Below are positions 14,162 through 25,700 of a stretch of 64,000 nt of DNA, in pieces. Where the stretch lies: assembly GCA_003640385.1 (NCBI GenBank), contig RCAB01000224.1, forward strand, positions 34,900 through 98,899, in the 5' to 3' direction. Source of the DNA: Setaria digitata. Lineage: Eukaryota > Nematoda > Chromadorea > Rhabditida > Setariidae. Every line of letters begins with the position of its first letter. Position 1 is the stretch's first letter. Below the pieces are notes generated by a model, which worked only from the letters and a program-made list of their open reading frames with translations, made no database searches and was not told the DNA's origin. The translations under genes and the position numbers were made by a program.

Positions 14162-17100
14162 TGACTTTATATATATGTATATATAAAGTACGGGAATTTT
14201 TAATTTTTAAAAAATTATCATGTGGTATTTTTCCAACCTTCTAAATTATATTCTTTTATCGTTAAGTTTGTTTTATCGAAGGAGTTTTTGTTATTCAACA
14301 GAAAGAGCTTGAAACGACTTTGTTGCATTTCTTTTTTTTCTAATTATTTTGAAATGAAGTGATTTCATTTGGGAAGTTTAGTTGTATATCCTTAACAAAC
14401 TTAAAAGTGATGCATTGTTTTAAGCTGATCAGAAGTACAAATTAATTGATAATGTTTTATTAGCTTAGGAGAATCTTTTTTTTGTTGTTTAGTATCAAGT
14501 GAGTGTGTGTCGTCAGATGCCATCAGAATGAATTGATTTTTTTTCCCCTCAGTGCTGTAATTTGTGGAGCATTTATTTAGATTTTATTTCAGATATCATC
14601 ATCTATCTCCAATTTCATCATTTACAATTGATGAGATGGTTTAATTTAACCTGTGTACTATTTCGATAGGATTGCATTATCATTATAATCAACCACTTCT
14701 TCTTCGGTTGGCTAAAAAAAATTTTAAGCGACGACTATATTCAAGTAATATTGATAATAATAAGCAAAAAAATGTTCTGTGATTTGTCATAATGCAGTAA
14801 GTGGATCGATAGGCTTTCCTCGTAATCCATTGAAGGAGGATTGATGGAATAATCATGATATGTATATTTATATATGTAAATATATGCAACTTCATCCTTT
14901 TCTATTATTTCCCCCAATATCTTTATCATTGATACTTCATTTCTTTCATTTTTTTATCCTTGGAACATCCTCAGTTTTTTATCATTTTTTATTATCTTCT
15001 CATTTTTAGTCCCCCATAATTCTTGCATTTTACATTCTGTACACATTTTTTTTCCATATTATTAAATCAGTGTTGGAAAATTGATGATATCATTATCAGA
15101 CAAAAGTTAAAGATTCTTTCTCTTTCTACCACCTTATATTCGTCAGTGAATTAATTCACCTCTCACGAGCTTTTTCTTTTGTCTTAAATTAGATACCAAA
15201 TTCATTTTGAAAATTTTTTATACAAAATTGCAATCTGCATGATATTTCTTTATGAAGTATCGAATGAAGTGGGTGAGAAAGATATTTTGATTCACTTTGA
15301 GTGGTCTTGATAGCTAACTGAACAGTATGAATTGCACATTGTATTTCGGGATAATGCACAAACTCAATAAGAAGCTATCTAAAGTCGTATTTTGTATGTT
15401 TATTCATGTAATATTACTTCAGGTTATATGGGTAATTTGTCACCTGAGGAGATATTGAAACGGATTGAAGGCGACAGCAAAGGGAAAGCAAAAGGAAATC
15501 AAAAAAATGGAACAAATGTGCCTAAGGTATATTTGGCCCCTTTAAAATTGAATCTTTTTTTTTTCACATCTTTAAGACTAAAAATAATTATGCAATATTG
15601 TGAGGAAAGATGAGATAATCCGGTGGGTGATGGTGGTGGGGGAGAATTACTATTGTTTTGCAGCAGATATATCTATCATCAGTTCATAGGTCAAAGGGTA
15701 GTACATTTGCTGGAGGTGGGAGAAAGGTGGGGTCAACCCGTATGTTGTCTATCAAGTCAATAACTGCAAGGGACCTGCAGAAATTCCTTCAATGCTATAA
15801 ATGCTATGTGCTATGAGGTAATTATTGTGAAGTACCACGTAATGTAGGGTGTATTTCAAATTTCTCTGCCCTCCATACCTGTCTATTTTTTCCTCTTCTC
15901 TTTTTTTCCTCTTTTAAACCTCTTTCGTTTTTCCTTTTCTGTCTATGTACATATGCTGGATTCTTTTCCATCTGTTTTCGACTTCGTCCCATTTTTATGA
16001 ATAGTACCATTGCTATTATTGGTACTTCTATTACTACTGCAGCGGTTGCTACTACTGTTGTTATTACTACCACTGATTTTAGTCATTGATAGTATCAAAT
16101 CGATATTAGCATACAAGAATTGTTTTGCATTGCCATCAAATATTATTAGTAGCGCAGCTGTTGTAAGCATCGTACTGAAGTAAATGAAAATGGGTACAAT
16201 TGAATTTGATAGATTTACTACTGTTTGTCATAGGTAACAGGAAATTGATATCAGCGTAGATTGTTAGCCATAAAAAATCGTTTCTTTTTCCAGGATCATT
16301 CATCTGTTGCAGCAAACGGCTCTAGAAATAGTGGTGGTCGTAAAAGAGGCGATAAAAAAGAGCGTCAAACAGAAAAGGTTCAAGGGAGATTTCTTCTGTT
16401 TATCTGATTAAAATTAGTTTTAAAAAAGATCTGTTTATTTTATTGAAATTAGCTTGGAAAAAAGAACTAATGATTTTGAAGTAATTTCATTATCTCAATG
16501 GGTTTTGATTATTTCATCATATACATGATTACTTATCCAAGGACATTTTTTATTGACGGCTATTTTGAAGAATTTATCTATAGTCGATTTGTTTCATTAG
16601 AGAAAAGTAAATCTTTTCCGATTCCAAATTTTTAACGAATCATGTTGAAATAACATTATGATGTCAGTCACGTGAAAATTTTTTTTGACACATTGTTTTC
16701 TTTATATTGTTTAATACTTTTCATTTCTTGTAGATTGCGAAGCGTCCTGTCATCGTCGATAGAGAAGTAGTTGAACTCTCGACGAAATTAGAAACATTAA
16801 ATATTAAAAAAGTGGAAACGGTTGTTATGACAGATACTAACTCGGAGCCTAACCATCCATCGCTCTTGACCGGAACGAAAACATCGAAGGTGTTTTGTCT
16901 TAATTTATTGTGCATTACTCATATACTTTAAAGTGAAATGTAGCAACGAGACGGAAAAGAGCAAAAATTGCAAAGTTAAAGAAAGAAGGTCCTAGTGTAT
17001 TCTTTGGGAGATTGCTATTGAGTTTTAATCAGTTACCCGAGAAAAAAAAATCCTTTATTTTATATTTTATAGAAGGAAGCTGTAACGACATCATCACAAG

Positions 17101-20100
17101 ATGGTAAGGTTGAAGAGGCTGGAAGTGGTGCTAAAATCACAACGAAAGCTGCGATTGATGAGGGTGTGGATGATGAGGAACAGTATCTAAGTGCCGATGA
17201 AGGAGCAAATTCCAACGTTTCCGATGATATCGTATGTTTCGTAAAAGATTCTCATTATGAAGTTTTGACAAAATGAATTACAATTTTGATGCAGTTTTAC
17301 CAGGTTTAATTGAGTTACAAAATTTGAGGATTACAAAATGTTTTAGTTGCGCTGATGCTGTGCAACTATTAATGATTGCTTAACTTTAACTTTAGTATTT
17401 TCTAAATTAAAACATAGCAAATTTCATAGCTTGGGGATTGCTTATTGTCTTCAAAATTATGAAAACGACTTCAGAAATATTCTGTCTTTCCTCATGGGAG
17501 TTCTCTAGCTTCTTTGGTTTCCGGTATGAAGTAAATACGTTTTTAGAAAACTGAGTTGCAGTATCACACGGATGAACAGTCCGGTGCTTCTGGTTCACGC
17601 GATTTTATAAGTGATGGAGCCAATTATCGTGCCGATGACGAAGAAATAAATCCTCTTCCGGTAACATCTGAGGAATCCGAATTCATTCAGGTCACTACCA
17701 GGAGTAAGAGAAGAGGTGGAGGTGCGTCTTCAATGCAGCATCAACAACAAGCTCTGTCACCAGGAGTGGAAAGGAAGAATGTCTATTTTAACAGGTAAGG
17801 TAGCGATATTAAAATATTACATGTGGTTTAGTTACTATTTGCTTGCACTGTAAGTTCCATCATCGCAATTTGGAGAAACATCATATTGTTATATTTGTAG
17901 TATGATAGATCGAGGTGGTAGAGGAAATATAAGACGTGATGCTGACAGATTACGACGGAGTTCAGTACAACTTCCGCCGGACGACAGTCGTAGAAATCAG
18001 CAGCCATCTTCACGTGGAAACACTTCTCCATCACCCGTTGATTCTGAGGTTCGTTCGCACTTCTTCTCTTCAAAAAATTTGATTGGTGTTTGGATCGATA
18101 CTGTATACTTCATGCTGTCTCTATTCAGCTGCAGTACTGGAATTATTCGAGAAGGTAAGGAAAGAAATGAAGGTACTCAGAAAAGCTTATATGGGCTTTG
18201 TTTTCGTGACCTTTTTTCTGCTCCTTTCTAATTTTGTTTAACTTTTCAGAGTTTCAAAAAATATTCGGCTCCTCCACGATTTCGGATGTTAATTTCAGAA
18301 ATTATTGATAATACTCTTATGAAAGCACAAGAAAACAAGGTTCGTCAGAACTGACTGACCGACCGATCTAGCTTGACTGCTGGATTGTCTGTTTTGTTTT
18401 GCGCTTTCTACCATTTACTGCAAATATGTGAGATGAGAATATCTCTTTTATTTGGCTGTTCTCCCACATCAGCCTATTTAACTGATACTATATCAATCTT
18501 TAAAGTGGTTGGGGATGTAGATCTTCAAAGTTTGGAGACGAATAAAGTGTATTTTTAGGCTAGTGCTGGGAAAGCTCAGACCGTCATTAATAGTGGAATT
18601 GCTCAATCGCGGCAACAACGACAGCAACAGCATCTTAAACCTGCTACCTCAACATCGATGGGCAAGAAGGCCAAGTATGGATTACCATCTTCTCTCCAGA
18701 CAAGTCGTACAGCATCACCTGATCGTCGGAGCAGTCAACCGTTGACTTTGAAATATTCCGTCGCTGCAGGAAGCGTAAGTTGTTAGACTCTCTTTAATTT
18801 TTAGAATAATTATGTGGTTAATTTGTGCAACGAATACTTTTTCCATCGGTAGAAGGTTTTTGGACTTTGCGTTATTGACATTCTTCTAAATAATTAATTT
18901 TTAATACGTCTATCAAATTTTTAGGCGCAGAATGATTCTTCAGTTGTATCTCTTTCTGAAGGCTTGTCAGATGCGAAACAAAAAGTAACGGATCAGCAGA
19001 TTAACACTGTTACCGTCGCTAGTGCAAATCCTCCAGGTTTGTAGTTCTGATGTGGAAGAAGTGAGGAATATTTTATAAATGATATTTTATCAGTTAGTTG
19101 TGATATGTAAGAAAATTAATGATGTTATAAACATATATGTTTCATTTTTTCTTTTAAGCTCAACATTCTTGGGCAGATATTGCCAAACGACGATTGTATA
19201 GTAGTGCTGAAGTACGTCCAAGTGAAGGATCTCATGCATATGTGCATGGTTATTCTTCGGATCTTCACGGGTCAGTCAAAGAAGAACGCTCTGTCAGTAC
19301 TTCTTCCGTTTCTGGTTAGTGTTGTATAATATCGCTCTTTTAATACAGTCCATTTGGTGCAGTTTTTTAGATTAAGGACTTGAAGTTCAATTTTTCCAGT
19401 TGACAACTTTAAGCTTCACATTTTCCAGGACATCTGGAAAATACGAAAAAGATAGAACAAACTCTAGGCGTCGAAGCATTAAGTGGTGATCTAGCAGTGA
19501 AGGATTATTCATTCTTCTTCGATCCAAACGAGCCAGCAGGAACTATATCAAAAGGTGCATTTGATTTTTGTGAGCTTAAAATTACTGATAAAAGTTGGTC
19601 TCAAGAAGCATTTCACAGTCGACATTTTAAAATAACTTATTATTTATTATCATCTTATTAGAATTATTACAGTATTCATGAATTCATTTCGGTTCATTTT
19701 ATCTTTCAGAAATAGAACCGGGGAGTTCCAAAATTGTATCGAAAGATACAGAAGAGGATTCGAAATTCTCTAAGGTAAGTAGAAGTCATTGTGCAATTGA
19801 TGAATTTAAATTTTTTTCCTTTGCTAGAAAGGTCTTGAGCTTTTAAATCGCAGTGCAGTTAAGGATATGGGGAAAATTTCGGATTTTAAATAGAGTGCAG
19901 CAGTAGTGGTATAATTAATTTATACCGCGATATCATAAAACATATAAAAGATATTATAGCATCTTTCTGTTATCTTGATGATTACAGCCTCGATGTGCTG
20001 GGATAGTGCTAAATTTGGATGGTGGACGGCAACTTGTTCTTCCGGAAAGTGATGTAATAACTACGACCCCGGCAACGGTTATCGATATAAGGCAACGACC

Positions 20101-20432
20101 CGAAGTATTGATCGTGAATGAAATGTGGCGAGATTTTACGGAAGATCCAGCTGGTTAGTTTATTCATTTTGCTGCGCTGTCGTGTAAACATGTAAGGATT
20201 TAAATGAATTGTGATTTTATGAACTCCTTTAAGTCCGATACTCTATATTTAGAGAAGTNTAATTTAAACTCCGATACTCTATATTTAGAGAAGTAATGGT
20301 TGAAATCAGAATTTCAAATTTATGTTCCTATTTTTAGAAGTAGTGACATACAGGGAGTATCAAAGACAACGAGAACAATTAAAGAATCAAGGTTCCAGTC
20401 AAAAGAACAGGAAGGAAAAAGTGGAAAAATGA
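1..20432 (+). CDS. Unrecognised long, charged, probably disordered protein; multi-exon, 5' end outside window
   Basis: I do not recognise the family. Exons chosen from splice sites and phase: 1-58, 221-314, about 2126-2341, 2826-2940, 5255-5376, 11883-11936, 12124-12208, 15423-15526, 16294-16377, 16734-16889, 17073-17231, 17562-17794, 17901-18048, 18250-18339, 18559-18774, 18925-19036, 19159-19314, 19429-19554, 19710-19774, 19988-20153, 20338-20432. From 2826 onward every junction keeps frame; the chain ends at TGA 20430-20432. Roughly 900 residues are visible, with no membrane segment, signal peptide or known domain. Seen in order: a DSDDDE acidic patch; a lysine-rich block (AKRRKENKKAKEAKN); an acidic stretch around DDEEQYLSADEG; a basic patch (TTRSKRRGGG); an RG-rich block (DRGGRGNIRRDADRLRR); a Q-rich run (RQQRQQQH); a SWADIAKRR motif; and a more ordered C-terminal segment (CAGIVLNLDGGRQLVLPE) before a basic end. 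This composition suits an RNA-binding or nuclear scaffold protein, by inference only. The 5' introns reach 6.5 kb, while most 3' introns are 100-500 bases. Exons before 2826 are less certain. Confidence 0.75.
1685..1744 (+). other. Candidate 60-base in-frame exon lying on an exact 50-bp repeat
   Basis: A CAG acceptor at 1682-1684 and a GTGAGA donor at 1745 frame exactly 20 codons (VERSISVAPEK then VEIDFYLVV). It enters and leaves in phase 0, matching the exon that ends at 314 and an exon start at 2126. Bases 1694-1743 recur exactly at 1886-1935, where no usable acceptor is seen. It may be a real cassette exon or only a copy of a short repeat that happens to be open. Confidence 0.3.
1694..1935 (+). 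repeat. Exact 50-bp direct repeat, each copy with a 24-base near-palindrome
   Basis: Copies at 1694-1743 and 1886-1935 appear identical, and their flanks are unrelated. Each contains the perfect palindrome GAAATCGATTTC, extended to AAGGT..ACCTT on either side with one mismatched pair. Confidence 0.9.
2088..2341 (+). CDS. Acidic/basic exon of the plus-strand gene, boundaries uncertain
   Basis: An open frame runs from after a stop at 2063 to a TAG at 2450-2452. The likely exon starts either at 2088, after the pyrimidine tract ending CTCTCAG, or at 2126 after TTGCAG. Only 2126 is in phase with the upstream exon ending at 314. Possible in-phase donors are GTTAGT at 2297 and GTAAGA at 2342. It encodes VEEKLELLQIRALNDSDDDE, then a lysine-rich stretch. 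If no donor is used, the frame closes at 2452 and would give a short alternative 3' end. Confidence 0.5.
2826..2940 (+). CDS. Exon of the plus-strand gene, 38 codons
   Basis: A CTTGCAG acceptor precedes 2826 and a consensus GAGG|GTGAGT donor follows 2940. The reading begins NPFTYSAGQLRLHGNRVGTY and ends in RDMLSAE plus one base. That base joins the two leading bases of the exon at 5255 to form a valine codon, so the junction across a 2.3-kb intron is phase-consistent. Confidence 0.6.
5255..5376 (+). CDS. Exon of the plus-strand gene, 41 codons
   Basis: It is preceded by AATTGCAG and followed by a GTTAGT donor. Two of the three frames hit stops at once; the third reads SLIPANTSNSLLARDLIPAH, then FDGRETYARGLLDPTEDTRL, and leaves in phase 0. 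This matches the phase-0 start at 11883 after a 6.5-kb intron. The sequence is richer in G and C than its flanks. Confidence 0.65.
5377..11882 (+). other. 6.5-kb intron; GC-richer island at 6049-6290 and a duplicated block at 11292-11463
   Basis: This is mostly AT-rich sequence with homopolymer T runs and no exon that joins in phase. The stretch 6049-6290 is compositionally different and open in several frames at once (for example DPETTLFPPTYAPTSFV in one), with acceptor-like TTTTAG and TTTTCAG sites. None of its frames gives both an in-phase entry and exit, so I do not call it an exon. The end of the intron carries a block duplicated across an N at 11464. Confidence 0.6.
11292..11636 (+). 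repeat. 172-base duplication across a single N
   Basis: Bases 11292-11463 recur at 11465-11636, separated only by N at 11464. The pattern fits overlapping contig ends joined without merging, rather than a genomic repeat. It lies within an intron. Confidence 0.9.
11883..20432 (+). CDS. Well-supported 3' exon block of the plus-strand gene
   Basis: Sixteen exons run from 11883 to the stop at 20430. Each is bounded by a GT donor and an AG acceptor with a T-rich tract, and all junction phases agree. Split codons include glycine at 12208/15423, serine at 17794/17901, alanine at 19036/19159, glycine at 19314/19429 and glutamate at 19554/19710 and 20153/20338. The exon at 17562-17794 carries DDEEINPLPVTSEESEFIQV followed by TTRSKRR; 17901-18048 is arginine- and glycine-rich; 18559-18774 is glutamine- and serine-rich. 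The exon at 19988-20153 is the least low-complexity and the best stretch for a homology search. The intron after 20153 contains an N at 20259 with a flanking duplication, which does not affect coding. Confidence 0.85.
14056..14189 (+). repeat. T tract, AT microsatellite and 26-base palindrome in an intron
   Basis: A run of T at 14056-14078 is followed by (AT)n at 14119-14158. At 14164-14189 is a perfect inverted repeat, ACTTTATATATA and its complement around a central TG. Confidence 0.85.
15664..15817 (+). CDS. Candidate alternative (cassette or poison) exon of the plus-strand gene
   Basis: This lies in the intron between coding exons 15423-15526 and 16294-16377, both phase 0. A TTTTGCAGCAG double acceptor precedes the exon. 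From 15664 the frame reads QIYLSSVHRSKGST and continues open for 50 codons to a TGA at 15814-15816. A donor GTGGGG at 15727 would give an exact 63-base, 21-codon, in-frame cassette. A second donor, GAG|GTAATT at 15818, would include the stop and shift frame, giving a truncated or decay-targeted transcript. Base composition is richer than the flanks. It could also be chance. Confidence 0.45.
20234..20294 (+). repeat. 25-base duplication around a single N
   Basis: Bases 20234-20258 recur at 20270-20294, with N at 20259 and ten extra bases between. This is again a likely contig junction. It sits in the last intron of the plus-strand gene. Confidence 0.8.
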
Positions 20433-22769
20433 CAGTGTAAAGGGCAGAAGGATCGAAATATACGGTGTTTTTGGTATCAGTAGTCTTGTCGTACTGTTAT
20501 TATGCTTTCTTGGGGGAATGTCGTTCTCGTCTTCCTTATATATCTTATTGTTTCACTGTATTAATTTTAATATACGTACACTTGTTCAATACGGTCAAGT
20601 CAGCCATTGGCGGATTTGACTATAGACAAAGAGAGTTTGGCTTTAACTGGCACACAGAAGTACTATAGAACAACTAATTCGACGAATTCATATAACTGGT
20701 GTAGTAAAATTTTACACTAAAATTGCCCAAAATATTGGTTAACTTCCAGGGGTCTTTTTTCATTTTACTTTTCCTTTTTATTTTTATTTTTTTGAATAGA
20801 AGCTTCCGAATGGATCTCATTGCGGCTATGTAGTCAGTATGTAGTGTAAAGAAATGGTCGATTAATTTGCAGTCTATAGGATTTACACAAGTTGTAAGTT
20901 GTGGGTTAAAACAATAGGCATATATAAATGTTATATATGTATTTCTGAAAATAAGTAGGGAAATGTGTTAGCTAGGATGAAGTAAACTATCCGAACAGGA
21001 GTAGATTTTTGTAACATTCAAGTGGAATGAGGTTGGTTTTGATGGTTTTGATCAGGATAGAGAAGATGTACCCTAGAGTTTTTACCTGTTTCTTGACTTA
21101 AGGTTTCAAGTATTAAGTTTTTGCTGATGCTGTTTAATTTTTTTTTTCATACTTTTGAGTATTAAATAGAGTGTGCTTGATTTTCTTTTCAGTTTATAAG
21201 AGGAATTGCTCATTTCGTCTGTTGCGCCCGGTCTGTATTCACGTTATCTTCCGCAGTTTTCCTTTCAGTCTAGGAGTCATTCTAGGATGTGTAAGCTGCG
21301 GCACATGGTCCTTTACAGTAAGTAGTAGTTGAGGTGAGAGAATTATTAGCTTTTTAAAGCAAGGAAAGAAAAATTCGACTTATAGTTTGATTTGGACACG
21401 GTAATTTGAATCGATTGATGCTTGATTAAACTGCAGTATTTCAAGAGAAATCACCCTTTGCCGGCTATGGATTCATCCTTAAAGTTTTCTTTGTTACCCA
21501 GTTTTGAGATTCGTTTTGTTTTTAATTAAAGTTCATTGCTCAAATTGTAGAAAGAGATGTTGATGCTCCTTAATCTGAAACACTTCTGCTTTTGTCGTTA
21601 TAATCATTCTTCGTTAACTGAACTGTCTTCATCATTGATATTCCCCTTTTCTTTCTTTTCTTTTTTTATTTTTTTAACATTTTTAGTTAACTTAATTTAA
21701 TTATTAGCGGTATTCATTACTTATGAACGGCGTAGCAATGCGTTTTATTTATGCATTCAGATTAAGGTGCTCTTTTGATAAGCTTTCTTTTTCTTTTTCT
21801 ATACATACAATAAATTATAGATTGTCAGGTTTTGTGAAACGAAAGTAAATACAGAGATTCAGCTAAGAATTAATATTTTGTTGGTAGCATCAGTTTTGAA
21901 GGGGTGTTTAAGATTGAATGTAGAAGTGAATTTTGAGTTGTACATTAACCATTAAATTATGCTTATAAATCGTTTTTCCTCTTTTTTTTTTTTTTGCTTT
22001 TCTATTACCTTTTCCTATTACAGTGTATTCGGGAAAGTAAATTTTGAGCAACTTCTGTTTTGCATTCTCGCAAATGTATTATTGAGTGGAAAATAGGAAA
22101 ATATATTAACGTTATCAGCATTCAGATGAAGATAACTGTTTGTACAAGTCTAAAATCAACGATAGATGAATTTCTTAGATGAGTTGAGGAAGTGAATTTT
22201 AATGAATGGAAAGAAGGAAAAAAAGAAACTTTATTGATATCTTTACTCGTGAATCATAACGATTGCAATTTTTAATCTTGCGTTCTGGAAAATAAATATC
22301 TGACAGACTGACAGATAGGAATTATATGTTGTGTTGTTTTAGTAAAATGAGAGATTTAGAAAATCTAATCCTTTGTGTGTCACCATCCTTCATATTTGTC
22401 ATCTGTACTGTGTCTCTTTGAACTATTGTAAGTGGAACGACCTGCTGTTGGTTCGTATTTGTTTCGCATTTCATTCGGATTAGTTGTTGGAGCTGATTCT
22501 ACAACAGATTAGGTAAAGTGAGAGGCAACTTTTAGCTATAGCTCCACTTGCAAAAGAAAGAAGTAGACATAGATTGTACCGTTCCAAACTTCATCTAGTT
22601 TTGAAATGAAGTCAGTTTGGGCTTGTTCGCTATTTACTGTACCGTAATCGGCGCCGATTGCTGTACCTAAAATTAAAAGGGAAAATTGTTCCATTCAATT
22701 TCGAAAGGTTGAAATTTTGACTTGATTTTGTTGTTTTGTTTTTCTTTTTTCCAAATGAAACACTGCAAT
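20433..22769. other. 3' region between two convergent genes
   Basis: This region holds the 3' untranslated sequence of the plus-strand gene and that of the minus-strand transporter. An AATAAA at 21809-21814 is a possible signal for the first; a TTTATT (AATAAA on the minus strand) at 22230-22235 is a possible signal for the second. Both are 0.5-1.4 kb from the stops, so they are weak guesses. I see no further coding exon. Confidence 0.5.
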
Positions 22770-25700
22770 TTACTCCTTAAAATATTTATAATGGAATTGC
22801 TTACTACTTTTATAAACATTATCTCTGAACCATGGTTCTTCCTCATCCTTCGGTTCAGCCCAGTCTTGTAGCTCACCAGATGCGTAAACAGCATAGAATG
22901 TGACACCAGTGAAGTGTATAAGGCTGGCAAGTAGAAATACTTTTTCCCATCCACGTGGCCCTCGTGAAATCAACTTTTCCGTTACAAAAGGACACGTAAG
23001 ACCAGCTAAGGTACCAATACCGTTCGAAAATCCCATCAGTATTGCTGCATATCGTGGTGCTATATCCAAGTGGTTCACGTTGAAGCCTAAAATTTGAATT
23101 TATCTTTGTCTATTTTATAAACTTATTATCTAAAAAATCTTCCAAATTATATTAAGATTTTTTTTAAAATTTTTCCTCTCTTTCAAATGTTTATTCGGGA
23201 AATTTAAATTCTATTTTCAGATTTGATTGTAGCATGGCTTTTCAATTGTTTGAAAAATAATTTCTAAATTTTGATGATATAAATCTTAGAAAGAAAGCCT
23301 TTTTTCTGCCTAGAAGGATTTCCGACTTTCTGAGAGTTAAGTGCTCAAATTGTTTCAAACATTTCTGAATTATTTGGAAAAAATACAATGTCCAAATTAT
23401 TCATTTGAAAATTTTCCTCTTTCCAAAAATTTATCATCCTGAGAAAACTTTAAAAATTTTTTTTGAACTTTTGTTTTCTTGATTTGATTAAAAAAAAAAA
23501 AAAAAAACCTGAGATTGCGAAACCGCTACTGCCAACAGCAAGTATTAGTGCAAACATAGCAGTTGTGTCACTTTTAGTGTACGCGACAATAAGCATAAAT
23601 AATGCTTCGCCCCCAAAACCTGCAATATGGATCACGTAAATACGTGAAATAAGACTGAAGTATTTGACCTAAAGAGATTCATCGAAAAAACTACTTTTTA
23701 AAGGCATAAATTTCAATTTTTCAATGGTATAAATATGGATTGTTGCGGAATAAATATAAAAAGAAAAATTTGACTCATTTTAGCAAATGTTTATTTTTAG
23801 TACAAATATATTTAAAATTAATTGGGAAAGAAAAAAGAAATAAAGTGAAATGAAAAAAAAAGCGGAAAAAGCACTACCATTACAGATGTATTAGTAATTA
23901 AAATATATTGTGAGAGTTTTTAAAAAAAAAATTAATAATTTAAATTTTCCTTTAAAATTCTCACCACCACAATTGAAAAGTTTTCGTACTGCTGTTGTAC
24001 TGAGAATTTGATGAGAACGTAGATAATCAGCTAATTGGCCACCGCCAAGTACCACGATACCCATTACTGCATGCGGTAAAGCAGCTATCAGACCACTCTA
24101 TAGGGCCAAATTTTCAATTTGTAAAAAAAAATGATTGTAATTTGAAGTATCTTTATTACAAAAGTAATTTTCGTTTTTTTTAAAAAGTTTTGTTTCTTTT
24201 AAATTTGCTAGAAAAAAAAATTTCTCCAAATATTTAATTAGCAATTTGTTCCGAAGATTCCCTTCTCGTTCTTCTGATTTCGACAATTTGCAATATTTTA
24301 TTGTTTAAATCAGAAAGTATTTTAGCTCACATCATTAATTGCCATGTTGAGCACTTCTCTCATATAGGTAAGTTGATTCTGAAGTAGAAGATAAAATGTC
24401 CAACTTCGTGCAAAATTTGCAACAATTATTGCATAAACAGGTTTTGATTGTAATATTGCCTTCCATGGTATCGATGAAAGCTAAATTATACACTCATTAA
24501 ATTATTTGAAATTATCATTAATTTATCACATTCCTTCTTCAGCATCATGATTATCATATATTTTACTTTTGGGAAAAGCTTACTGTCGGATGAGTTATTG
24601 AGACTGGGCCAATTGATTCTAGAATGTATGCCTTCTCATCCGTTGAAATTGTTGGGTGAAATGTTGGACTTTCAAATGTTAGTGCGAACCAAAAAACTGC
24701 CCATATTACACCAGCAAGACCTGTGAAAATTATTTGAAAAAGAAGAAATATAAAAATATTCTTCCATTTTTGCGAATATCTTTCAATTAAATTCTAATTT
24801 AATTACTGATGGAATAATAACTCTATAGAATAATTAATCTAGAAGGGTCTAAATAATTTAATTTTATTAAATAACTGGAATAGAAAAGGAAGAACGCGCA
24901 CCGTAGACGTAAAATGGAGCAGACCAGTGTATATAACTAACAAGCCAGGCGGAAGCAGGTAAGCCTATTACGGCTCCTGCGTAAGAGCCTGTAAAAGCGG
25001 TGGTAGCAAGTTTAGATCGTTCTAGCGGTGGAGCCCAGTAACGCCAGACACCATGCATCGCTGGATACGATACACCCTGAAATTCTTGACTAGACCAAGC
25101 ATAAGTTAGAGTGGAGCCATAAAATATTCAAATGATTAATTAATTCAGATCAGCTGATCGACTTGGTTGGAAAGTTAACGTCCTTTTTTTGAAGTTAGCT
25201 TATTTGTTAAAATACAATTAACAAATAAATGAGCATTAATTGTTCTGTAATTAAAATAGATGGAACAATAATTTGCCAATTAATCGAAGTAAAAGCAAAA
25301 GATAATTTATCAGTTAACCGGACGCAGAGAAGGTTAATTTACGAGCGCGAATGGCAGAAGAAAAACGAAAGACAATTTGTTAGTCAATCGGAAAGGAAAA
25401 ACCAATGATAATTTATCGGCTGACCGGAAAACAAACGAAGGATGATAATTAATGCTATCCGGAAAATGTACTTGCACAAGTCCTTGTAGTATTTGAATTG
25501 TTGCAATTAATGTGTCATTATTTGCATTAAACGCAAATGGTAGTAAAATATTGAAAAAAGATGCCAAACCTATTGCCAGTCCGAACAATCTGTAAAAATT
25601 AGAAATGAACTTTTTTCTTTGCTTTACATTTTTGCAAAAAGTAAGTAGCAAATTTATGTTTGATTTTTATTTTTAAAAAAAAAATCAATTTCAAAAGCAA

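Noticed and set aside
17902..18231. Open frame continuing past the exon end at 18048
   Set aside because: It is read-through into an intron. The GTTCGT donor at 18049 and the acceptor before 18250 keep frame and the local protein character.
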